Of a stretch of 64,000 bases of DNA, positions 50,360-58,818 are shown piece by piece (positions within the stretch are counted from its first letter, which is position 1; every line of letters begins with the position of its first letter). Position numbers and translations under genes: made by a program. Source of the stretch: Lachancea kluyveri NRRL Y-12651 (Eukaryota > Ascomycota > Saccharomycetes > Saccharomycetales > Saccharomycetaceae); contig CM000694.1 in assembly GCA_000149225.2 (NCBI GenBank), forward strand, positions 1,799,623-1,863,622, written 5' to 3'. A model generated the notes under the pieces. That model saw only the letters and a program-made list of their open reading frames with translations. It was not told where the DNA came from and did no database searches.

Positions 50360-53029
50360 CTAGAGCTGAAATGTTTCTATCTCCTCGTTCAACTCTTCTA
50401 AGCGTGATTTTTTATTTACAATTTCCAACAGAATTTTGACACTTCCTCGGTCTTCCATTTCAACTAGTCTGTTATGTAGCTCCTTGACCATTGGGTATCT
50501 CCATCCAATGAACTTTTGAGATGACATTATTATGCCCATAGCATCGGTGTACATTCTTTCTTGGGTGAAAAACTGGACCATTAAAGAAGCGAAGTCCGTA
50601 TCTCTTTCTCTTTTCTCCTTGGCGCTAAGCTTTTCAAATGCAGAAGTCTTACGGAACAAACCTCTGTTTTCCCAGGCATCAGTAGCCAGCTCGATATCAT
50701 GGAACTTAATCGCCGCTTTCATAATTATTTCATAAATAGTACAATTGGCCGGTAGTTTATGTTTCAAAGCAAAGAAGTATTCTGAATTCAAGTTATTGCC
50801 TTCTTTCTTTTCCACCTGGCTAGTCCCGGTAGAGCGGATAACGGCGGTGTCTGCTTCAACTTCTTTAACGCGGTAAAACTCTTTGGATAATTTATCCTCC
50901 AAGACATGGTTTTCAAAAGTAAACTCCTTGAGTCTTAGTAAAAATTCTGTTCTGTCATTCAATCTAATTGGAATACTTAGGAAAGTAGTCAAAGATTTCA
51001 GATTTAAGACTTCGTGGTTGGCTAGTTCGTTTTTCCACATGGCAATCTGATGCATTATTCTAAATTTGAACACGTCAAAGTCCTGGGATTCGTCAGCAAT
51101 TTTAGACAACTCTTCAAGTTCAGTACTTTTCGAATGATCGCGCAAATCAATGGTACCACCAAATTCTAAATTGAACTGCCATAGGGCTCTAGACTCAGAA
51201 AATATCTGCCAAGGTTGGTTCATATCAATTACTGGCAGCATGGGTAATTTGATATTTATAACATCACCGGATTCAGTTCTACCTACATAATCAGCGCTGT
51301 TCAATATGTTCCTTCGCAATATGGCTCCTTGTTCGTAACCCAATAAAATTGGTAATTTTTCATCACTGTAATTGGAATACGCTAGTAGCAAGTAGTTGAA
51401 CAGTTGGGGGTCCAGAGTATTTCTCCACACCTTTTTGTAATCGATTTGGGTGCTATCTGCAAAATTTACTTTCCATTTCATGACGTTTTCTTTAAACTTT
51501 GAAGTTATGTACTTATGGTACAATGCTCTAGCCAACCCAACATCACCATCGTAGGCACTCAATGCCATCATAGAGGTCAAAGTATGATAGTAATTGTTCG
51601 ATTCGTGTTTCTGATGTCTTAATTGTGGATTGTTCTCAATTTCGTGGATGTATTTCCAACCCAATAATCTTAAGGATTCTGATTTACCCTCGCTCACAAC
51701 TGAATCTGAACTTGCGGTTGCCATTGTTTTCGACATAATATTCAAAGTTTTGATAGACGGGTTGATACCAAGATCGATCATTTCGTTGTATAAATTAATG
51801 GCTTTGGCATAATTTTTTTCTTTGTTACAAAGATGTAACATTGTGTTGTACGTGATTTCGTCTGGTTTGTGTTCTAGGGATAAAAACTTCATGGTGTCAA
51901 AAATGTCCCAAGCCTGTTTAGAAACGCCGATCTTCGTGTAGAATTGAATCACTGTTGTGTAATTTTCCCTGTTTGGTTTAACGTTGTAGTCTTTATTGAA
52001 TTTGGAGAGGAAAAACTCCATGGTTCGGAAATCTAAGAGCTTGGATGCAAACTTAATACATGTATTCAAGATGAATTGGTTCATTTCTAATTTCGTAAGA
52101 TTCAAATTACCCTTGTCAGCTACAGCCTGATTTTTTTGTAGCTCAATAGCTTCATCGAATCTTGCCAGCAACATCTTCATTGTTTCAATGATTTTTTCAT
52201 TATAGGCAGGTTCGTTTTTCAAGGGTTTTAAATCTGATAAATTTAGAAATATGCATTCATACATGGGAATACTGAACTTGGTGATGTCGCTACCTACATT
52301 TGCCATCAACATTTGATCCAGCTTCATAGTATTTTCAAACGATAGCCGTTTCAATTTGGGGAGTAGGGAATTTTTTAAGGTATTAAGACTGATCCCATTC
52401 AGTTTCTCTTCCGTGGCGTACAATTTTGAGACGATAGCATTCCAATCTCTGTTCTTTCTATCGATTAAAGATTTGAGTACCAAGTTATCATCACCAATTC
52501 TCGTTAGAATCTGTTTAGGAAGAAATTTGCTGACCTGTTGAGAGGAACTCAAAATTATAGATGATAAGCCCTGATGAGGTTCAGTAGTACTTTCTTTTGT
52601 ATTTGGTATGAGATGCGTCTGAGAGGTAATTTTATTCGGATGTTTGGATAAGAACAGTTCAGTACCATTATACAAATTCCCATCATCTCTTGGCATCATT
52701 TCACTATCAATTTGTTCCTTAAGAACTTTCTCCTTTCTAACCAGGCTATCCGTTAGCTTTATCTGTTCTCTTAGATTTTTTGTAAATTCTTGCAACTGTT
52801 TGACTTTGAACTCCACATCCCTGGCATTGTTCAAATCGAAGCTTTTGTCCAAGGTAAATTCCTGTACATTTGAAGATCGCGTTTTTCTTCTTCTTCTCTT
52901 ATTCAAACCAGAGGGGATAACCACAGACCTTTTCGATAGCTTTATGAATGAATTGGGTAGCGAGGTATTGAATGAGATAACCTTTCTAAGTATGCACATT
53001 TGGATTTCCTTATCTGATACTTTGTACAT
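50360..53029 (-). CDS. CCM1: Mitochondrial PPR protein Ccm1
   Basis: 889 residues (S. cerevisiae 864). Pentatricopeptide-repeat protein required for mitochondrial 15S rRNA stability and removal of group I introns. A PPR run is seen around 330-430 (for example RENYTTVIQFYTKIGVSKQAWDIFDTM and DEITYNTMLHLCNKEKNYAKAINLYNEM). The N-terminus is basic (SKRSVVIPSGLNKRRRRK). The frame opens with GTG at 53035, so the first ATG (53029) is annotated; the next Met (52999) starts MCILRKVISFNTSLPNSF, a better presequence, and may be the true start. Divergent from CGR1 with shared PAC/RRPE sites. Confidence 0.92.
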   Translation of the reverse strand: MYKVSDKEIQMCILRKVISFNTSLPNSFIKLSKRSVVIPSGLNKRRRRKTRSSNVQEFTLDKSFDLNNARDVEFKVKQLQEFTKNLREQIKLTDSLVRKEKVLKEQIDSEMMPRDDGNLYNGTELFLSKHPNKITSQTHLIPNTKESTTEPHQGLSSIILSSSQQVSKFLPKQILTRIGDDNLVLKSLIDRKNRDWNAIVSKLYATEEKLNGISLNTLKNSLLPKLKRLSFENTMKLDQMLMANVGSDITKFSIPMYECIFLNLSDLKPLKNEPAYNEKIIETMKMLLARFDEAIELQKNQAVADKGNLNLTKLEMNQFILNTCIKFASKLLDFRTMEFFLSKFNKDYNVKPNRENYTTVIQFYTKIGVSKQAWDIFDTMKFLSLEHKPDEITYNTMLHLCNKEKNYAKAINLYNEMIDLGINPSIKTLNIMSKTMATASSDSVVSEGKSESLRLLGWKYIHEIENNPQLRHQKHESNNYYHTLTSMMALSAYDGDVGLARALYHKYITSKFKENVMKWKVNFADSTQIDYKKVWRNTLDPQLFNYLLLAYSNYSDEKLPILLGYEQGAILRRNILNSADYVGRTESGDVINIKLPMLPVIDMNQPWQIFSESRALWQFNLEFGGTIDLRDHSKSTELEELSKIADESQDFDVFKFRIMHQIAMWKNELANHEVLNLKSLTTFLSIPIRLNDRTEFLLRLKEFTFENHVLEDKLSKEFYRVKEVEADTAVIRSTGTSQVEKKEGNNLNSEYFFALKHKLPANCTIYEIIMKAAIKFHDIELATDAWENRGLFRKTSAFEKLSAKEKRERDTDFASLMVQFFTQERMYTDAMGIIMSSQKFIGWRYPMVKELHNRLVEMEDRGSVKILLEIVNKKSRLEELNEEIETFQL

Positions 53030-53112
53030 ACGCACCGTCTTTGCAAAAGGGGGGTATAAGCTGCTGATCGTTTTTCCTGAATTATTATTATTTTTTTTAA
53101 CTCTCGAAGAAA

Positions 53113-53189
53113 GCTCATCGCTTAAAATTTTTCAATACAAAAAGAAATTTTTTGTAGAGAAAATTTTGTAAAGAAAATAAAGCGATGAG
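53113..53189. promoter_or_regulatory. PAC-RRPE-PAC cluster, CCM1/CGR1 promoter
   Basis: GCTCATCGC at 53113-53121 and GCGATGAG at 53182-53189 are two PAC elements in opposite orientation; AAAATTTTTCA at 53124-53134 is an RRPE (TGAAAAATTTT on the other strand). This fits control of CGR1 as a ribosome-biogenesis gene. Confidence 0.8.
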
Positions 53190-53261
53190 GTGAAATAGTA
53201 TTGTTACAACGCTACTTTGCAAATATAATAATAAAACACCATTACTGAAACACAACTAAGA

Positions 53262-53654
53262 ATGTCTGACGAAAATATTAATAAGCAGGATGTTCCTCCT
53301 ATTCAAGATTCAGAAAAGACTGCGGTTAAGGGACGTAATGTCAGTGGAAGAACTTGGAAAGTCGAAAAGGGAGCCTTTCGTGTGAACAGTTGGTGCGTAA
53401 AGAACCAGAAGTTGAGTTCTTGGGAGTCGAAAAAGCAGAAGAGACTAGAAGACCAACAGTTCAAAGAGAAACTAAGAGAGCTAAAACAAGAAAAGGTGGA
53501 TGAACGTCAAAAAAGAAATCAAGCTTTGAAAGATAGAAGGGAGAAGAAGGAAGAAAAGGACAGGTATGAGAGATTAGCTGCAAAGATGCATGCTAAGAAG
53601 GTTGAAAGATTAAGGAGAAGAGAAAAGAGAAATAAAGCACTAAAGGAACGTTAG
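53262..53654 (+). CDS. CGR1: rRNA-processing protein Cgr1
   Basis: 130 residues (S. cerevisiae 120). Small nucleolar protein for 5.8S and 25S rRNA processing. It has the conserved VSGRTWKVEK...FRVNSWCVKNQKLSSWESKKQKR block (about 27-68), then an almost continuous charged coiled coil of Lys, Arg and Glu to the C-terminus. A PAC element lies about 75 bp upstream. The position opposite CCM1 agrees with the interleaving of YGL029W and YGR150C. Confidence 0.95.
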   Translation: MSDENINKQDVPPIQDSEKTAVKGRNVSGRTWKVEKGAFRVNSWCVKNQKLSSWESKKQKRLEDQQFKEKLRELKQEKVDERQKRNQALKDRREKKEEKDRYERLAAKMHAKKVERLRRREKRNKALKER

Positions 53655-53872
53655 AATACTACGTATATGTATATCACTTACAACCATATGTATAATAGAA
53701 CAATCTGCACAAGAGAAAAAGAAAATGGAACTTTATTCGTCTCCCGTACTAAAAACAAAAAAAAAAGATACTATTAACTGAGCCTTAGACACAGAGACTG
53801 AAGGCGTTTCTGCATTTTCGGATTACTTGACTAGATGTATTAGTGTAAAATAGTCAACGAAACTGGCAAAAA

Positions 53873-53965
53873 TGCGAATTCTGTGGATCGAACACAGGAC
53901 CTCCAGATTTCAATTGACCGAAGTTATTCTTCAGTCTGGCGCTCTCCCAACTGAGCTAAATCCGC
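53873..53965 (-). tRNA. tRNA-Phe(GAA), intron-containing
   Basis: On the minus strand GCGGATTTAGCTCAGTTGGG to GAATTCGC plus discriminator A, closely matching yeast tRNA-Phe. Anticodon GAA is in the CTGAAGA loop closed by CCAGA/TCTGG. A 20-base intron starts one base 3' of the anticodon (S. cerevisiae has 18-19). A T run follows on the minus strand. Confidence 0.97.
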
Positions 53966-54101
53966 AACTTATATATTTAGGTTACTTTTATTTCAATATT
54001 GCTTGAAATATAAATTTCACGAGATGCTTCAAGATATGTGATTTTAGCCAGTTCATTTTCCAGCGAGGAGAATATCTTGTGCAACTAACGAGAACAAAGA
54101 C

Positions 54102-55094
54102 ATGGAGGGTTCGAAGAGTACCATTATTCATACAGATAAGGGGCATATATTAGAGCTGATAGATGAGGATGTGCAGTCGGTAAACGCTTTTGAGACTAGG
54201 CTCAAACGGGCGGATGGGGCTAAGCGGACAGGCGATGATGGTGAGAAAAACCACGAGCCTCCTAAAAAAAAGCAGAGAGCAAATCAAGCTAACTATAGTA
54301 TATTAGATGCAGTAAGTGAGGTTGAATTTAGACAATACCATCAAGCTAAAAATAGGGTCCGTGATTTTTACAAGGAGCAACATGAAAAACAGACTATGGC
54401 ATTCAACTTACAAGCAAGGGTAAATTTCAAGACTAAAACCAGGGCCAAGATGACCATTTGGGACGCACTATGCAAATTGAGCAAACTTATAGATGACTCC
54501 GATCCAGATACAGAACTATCGCAAATAGATCATGCCATTCAGACTGCGGAGGCAATTAGGGCAGATGGCAAACCTCGTTGGATGCAACTTGTCGGTTTGA
54601 TACACGATTTGGGAAAAATCTTGTACTTCTTTGAGAGTGAAGGCCAATGGGATGTTGTTGGTGATACTTTCCCAATTGGTTGCAAATTTGTCGATAAAAT
54701 TATATTTCATGAGTTTTTCCAGGGTAATCCAGATAATTCCCATCCTATCTACTCTTCAAAACTTGGAATCTACGAAGAAAATTGTGGTCTAGGCTCTGTG
54801 ATGATTTCCTGGGGCCATGATGAGTATATGTACTATATTGCCAAGAGCCAGTCTACATTGAATGATAAAGCACTAGCAATGATAAGGTACCACTCCTTTT
54901 ATCCATGGCATAGAGAAGGTGCGTACCGTTACCTAATGAATCAAAAGGACTTCGGCATTTTGGAGGCAGTACAAGATTTTAACAGATATGACCTATACTC
55001 TAAAGGTTTGACTAAGTACAATGCAAATGAATTGAAACCCTATTATCTGGACCTAATCGATGAATTTTTTCCTAATAAGCTTGTAGAGTTCTAG
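54102..55094 (+). CDS. myo-Inositol oxygenase (MIOX)
   Basis: 330 residues. Di-iron oxygenase that cleaves myo-inositol to D-glucuronate. All six expected iron ligands can be placed: H144 (DHAIQTAE), H168 and D169 (LIHDLGK), H239 (WGHDEYMY), H264 (RYHSFYPWH) and D297 (NRYDLYSK). The substrate-pocket segments QWDVVGDTFPIGC and the closing LKPYYLDLIDEF are also typical. An N-terminal extension of about 60 residues contains PPKKKQR, a possible nuclear signal. S. cerevisiae has no such gene; here it is inserted between CGR1 and SCW11 next to tRNA-Phe. Downstream glucuronate enzymes are not in the window. Confidence 0.95.
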   Translation: MEGSKSTIIHTDKGHILELIDEDVQSVNAFETRLKRADGAKRTGDDGEKNHEPPKKKQRANQANYSILDAVSEVEFRQYHQAKNRVRDFYKEQHEKQTMAFNLQARVNFKTKTRAKMTIWDALCKLSKLIDDSDPDTELSQIDHAIQTAEAIRADGKPRWMQLVGLIHDLGKILYFFESEGQWDVVGDTFPIGCKFVDKIIFHEFFQGNPDNSHPIYSSKLGIYEENCGLGSVMISWGHDEYMYYIAKSQSTLNDKALAMIRYHSFYPWHREGAYRYLMNQKDFGILEAVQDFNRYDLYSKGLTKYNANELKPYYLDLIDEFFPNKLVEF

Positions 55095-55333
55095 AGATGT
55101 GGTTATGGTGTTTTTAACCTGAAAAAGAAATGATAAATTTAGTATCCTAATGTACAAAACGTGTAATAATACAAAATGTTGTCCCGAATAATTTTAGCGT
55201 AATAACCCTGATAAAAATGAAAAAGAAAAAGATAGAAGAAGAAAAAGAACACCAGAGTTACCATCTGTAACCAATTATTAGCTTTTCATAAATCTTGGCC
55301 AATTTTCAATGAAATCGAAATCCTTGTCAGTAT

Positions 55334-57055
55334 TCAAGCATTTGGTAGCAAGTCTGCAATTCCAAACGATTGCTCAATACCGAAAGAACCTGGATCTTTC
55401 CAGTAATCGTTGTAGGTTGATAAGATGGTAACATCTTGGTTCATTTCATCTAATATTTTTTGCACAGCAATTTTTTGGTTTTCAGCAGATGGAATATTAC
55501 CCCCATTTTGAATACCGCTAGATGGGTAACCTGTTTCGGTGACAACAACATTGTCAGTACCGCAGGCTTTTTTGACTAAAGCGACCTGACCCTTAACAAA
55601 GGATCCTGCACTTTTAGCATCAGAGTTTGTGTCAAAATAAGAGTGTGGATTGATACCAACAAAGTCTATCTCTGAGTTAGTGCATAATTCTGGGTGGTTT
55701 TCGAAAATTACTGGTGGTTCACTGGTAGTAACGCGACCGTTATAGCCAGCATCTCTTAATTGGGATTTGACAGAGGAAATTTTACCAATTAACTCATTAA
55801 CAGAGCAGTAGCCAGAAATAATGGCTTCATTACCAATAGTAATGAAATCAAACACATCCCAACCTTTGTCTTGGCCATAAGATATCAGCGAGTTAACGGC
55901 ATCGTTAATAGATTCGACACCAGATGAACCAATCCATAGCCCCTGGTTGACCTTCATGCCTAGTTTAGTGGCTGCTGGTTGTATTGTTTCAAAGGAATTA
56001 CAGTCTGTCCCATAAATGCGGATCTTGTATATGCCTTTAGACCTAATGTACTGCAAATCACTGTATACATCATCAGATGATTTACAGGTACCATCATTGT
56101 TGTAAGGAGAGTAAGCCAAAGCATTTGGAGCACTTGTTAGACCGTTTGTGGTGCCGGTTTGAGTGGGTGTACTCGAAGTTGTTGTACTGGTTGTACTGGT
56201 TGTACTGGTTGTACTGGTTGTACTGGTTGTACTGGTTGTACTGGCTGTACTGGTTGTGCTTGTTGTACTGGTTGTGCTTGTTGGACTCGGTAATTGATTA
56301 CCTTCGATAGAGGTGATGGCTGTAACTGACTCAGTATTCTCATTCGCAATAATATTAGCACTAGTTGGTAAACGGGCCTCGCTAGATGTTGTTTCTGTAA
56401 CCTGTTCGGGGTTATTGTCAACGACAGTATTATAGGTTGCGGAATCCACTTTGTTAGTACTGATAACAGATGAAGGGTACAGGGTAGTGGTTTGTTGAAT
56501 CATAGAGGTATCAGGAACAGCAGTTGCGGCAATTGGTTTTTCAGTATTGGATGCTCCAATAGAACCAAGGGGGCTTTCGGGTTCCATGGTCTGTATTTGT
56601 GTAGTGATAGGAGAAGCAGAAGTTTGGAGTATGGTTACTGCATTGTCAACAGGAAGAGGTGTTGTGGCAGGCTCAATTATAGAGGTAGATGTAGGGGTTT
56701 GAGTAGCTTTGGGCTCGATGACTGGGGTATTCGTTGTGGGTACCTGTACAGCAGGGTTTGTAACTGCCTTTTCTTGAATATACGTCGTAATGGTGCAAGT
56801 TGGTTTCACAGTTGGAGCAGCACCGTCCGCCAAAGGCAGAGTAGTGGTAAAGGTAACATCGCCGCTGATAATAAATTCGACAGTTGGAGCAATGAACACT
56901 TCAGTTGTTGTGGAATAAAAGTCCGTTACGATATTCGTAGTAGAAGCAGTATGTACTCTAGTAACAATTAATCTCTTGTCCAAGATTGGCAATGCAGCAA
57001 TGAAATAGTCGGTAAGCAAAGAAAAAAATAGTGTGATTTGCAGGAGATAATACAT
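55334..57055 (-). CDS. SCW11: Cell-wall GH17 glucanase-like protein Scw11
   Basis: 573 residues (S. cerevisiae 542). A soluble cell-wall protein active at daughter-cell separation. A signal peptide (1-19) is followed by a long Ser/Thr-rich region (about 40-310) with a (Thr-Ser-Thr)n run, then the GH17 barrel from about 320. The acid/base Glu is in [14 protein letters not shown] and the nucleophile Glu in [12 protein letters not shown]. Two ACCAGC Ace2/Swi5-type sites lie far upstream. Adjacent to CGR1 in S. cerevisiae, separated here by tRNA-Phe and inositol oxygenase. Confidence 0.95.
   Translation of the reverse strand: MYYLLQITLFFSLLTDYFIAALPILDKRLIVTRVHTASTTNIVTDFYSTTTEVFIAPTVEFIISGDVTFTTTLPLADGAAPTVKPTCTITTYIQEKAVTNPAVQVPTTNTPVIEPKATQTPTSTSIIEPATTPLPVDNAVTILQTSASPITTQIQTMEPESPLGSIGASNTEKPIAATAVPDTSMIQQTTTLYPSSVISTNKVDSATYNTVVDNNPEQVTETTSSEARLPTSANIIANENTESVTAITSIEGNQLPSPTSTTSTTSTTSTASTTSTTSTTSTTSTTSTTSTTTSSTPTQTGTTNGLTSAPNALAYSPYNNDGTCKSSDDVYSDLQYIRSKGIYKIRIYGTDCNSFETIQPAATKLGMKVNQGLWIGSSGVESINDAVNSLISYGQDKGWDVFDFITIGNEAIISGYCSVNELIGKISSVKSQLRDAGYNGRVTTSEPPVIFENHPELCTNSEIDFVGINPHSYFDTNSDAKSAGSFVKGQVALVKKACGTDNVVVTETGYPSSGIQNGGNIPSAENQKIAVQKILDEMNQDVTILSTYNDYWKDPGSFGIEQSFGIADLLPNA
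56175..56262 (-). repeat. 9-bp coding minisatellite in SCW11
   Basis: About nine near-perfect copies of TTGTACTGG (plus strand) encode the Thr-Ser-Thr repeat of the Scw11 linker. Length changes keep the frame. Confidence 0.9.
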
Positions 57056-58818
57056 TTTTATTTTTGTAAGTCTCGAATAATGATACCTAGGTGAAACTTG
57101 AAAAGGGTAAACAGACTGAACGCTTGAATTAGAAGTAAATTTCTGACTGAAAGATTAAGGATTCTAGTAGATACTTTCTTTCAAAAGATGTTATAGAAAA
57201 TTTTCGATAAATTGTGTTAATACACTCCCTTAAATTTGTATCTCTTTTATATGTTTCCTAGGAAGAGAGCGTTCCAGCATTTCATTAAGGATAGTTAATT
57301 TGCGGTTTATGCTTTTAGTTGGATCACAATGAAATCAAAATAGTGATAGCTCAGGGAAGGAAAGTCTCTCCCAGCATAATAAAACCAGTATACAAGCATT
57401 GCTTTTTGTTGTTGTTGTTGTTGTTGTTTTGTTTTTTCTCTGACAAGGTATGCTTGCACGTAAGAGCGTTTAGCGTCACTATAGTACAAGTTGCTGCTTT
57501 CGCTTTTTTTTTACTTATGTTTGTTTACCTTTTGAAAAGTATGCCCGAGACGCCTAAAAAAGCTGGAACGGAAAAATAAAAAGGCTTACAAACCCAAACA
57601 TCTTTCTCGACCGTTGGGCGACAAGCAGGTAATATGGACATTTTTGCACAAACCAAGCTTTTATGTGCCAAACCACTAGGAGACAGCTGGTTTAACGTTT
57701 TTAATCATGTCCGGCAGAATATGGCTGTGTATACACATGAAGTACAACATCAGCAAGCACGGCTAGTGCTCAAATCGTTCAAAGCATTTAAAGTGGTAGT
57801 TTGATGCAAGCGCAACTTCTAAATGTCAGCACCAAACGATATGGTGGGTGACGCATAAGGCTGCCAAAAAAAAGCGCAGGTTAAGCCATTTTAAGATTCA
57901 GTAAAACGTTCTTTTATCTTTCTAAGCGCTGGTATCATAATTAGTTGACGTGCAAGTAACCGTACTCCAAAGAAATGTTGATATTATTCCCACTTTAAAT
58001 AAGCGAGCATACTAATATTTGAGCCGTTTTTTTTTACTTCCTTTACGAGTAATATTAAGCATCTCTCTATAGTCTTGTCTTTTAGTTTTATTTTGGAGAA
58101 CGAAACTTGACCCAACGCTCACTACGTTCAATTTTTGCGTAACCACCTACTTGCTGGTTAATGGGTAGATATCGTTATTGCTATATTCAAGGGCCAGTTT
58201 ACACAAACTGAGAAGCTTCGGGTTAGAAAATTTCTAAGATTTTAACCGTGGTCCAGATAATACTACACGTAAATTTGTATTCTGTAGAGCAACAACTCTT
58301 AGTCTTTATTCACCTCTACGAAGAATTTTTAACTAATACAGAAAAGAGTATATAAACACGCTACTTTGGAGTGAACAAAACACAAGTGAATGTATTTGAT
58401 GGGTGTAAAAATCCAAACTTTTACTTTTGTTTATAATGAAATTAAAATTGATTCCAACTAGTGGTTAGAAAATTTTTAGTTACCAATCATGTTTCTTACA
58501 ACATACAATATGTCATAGTGGAAGTTGTTTCGACTCCAAGTTGAAGATGGTTTTCCTAACCTGTCAAAACCCAACCCCTAGTTTTTCATTTGACTGGCAC
58601 ATGCTCTCTTGTTCAACAGAAGTTATAGTAAAAAAAGAAAAAAAATAGTAGCAAAGCAGTGACAAAGTAAATAATGCTTAAGTAAAACACCAATATGTAA
58701 TGGATAATGTGGTTAATTAGATGGATAATATACACTGGGAACTAAAATGAGTTCGAAAAGATGATATGATTGAGCAGAACGCTTGGCTCGACTGTAAAAT
58801 TTGGAAAGAAATTCCTCA
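57056..58818. other. 1.8-kb spacer between SCW11 and the adhesin
   Basis: Contains the SCW11 promoter, with GCTGGT at 57686-57691 and 58153-58158 (ACCAGC on the gene strand) and weaker CCAGC cores at 57274 and 57371. A (GTT)n tract lies at about 57407-57428. The 86-codon frame at 57319-57579 starts with TTG and is mainly an accident of the Leu-coding repeat; I do not call it a gene. The right end is the 3' flank of the adhesin. Confidence 0.5.

Noticed and set aside
57319-57579. 86-codon frame with a hydrophobic stretch between SCW11 and the adhesin
   Set aside because: It begins with TTG, its Leu run comes from the (GTT)n microsatellite and no ATG precedes the hydrophobic part.
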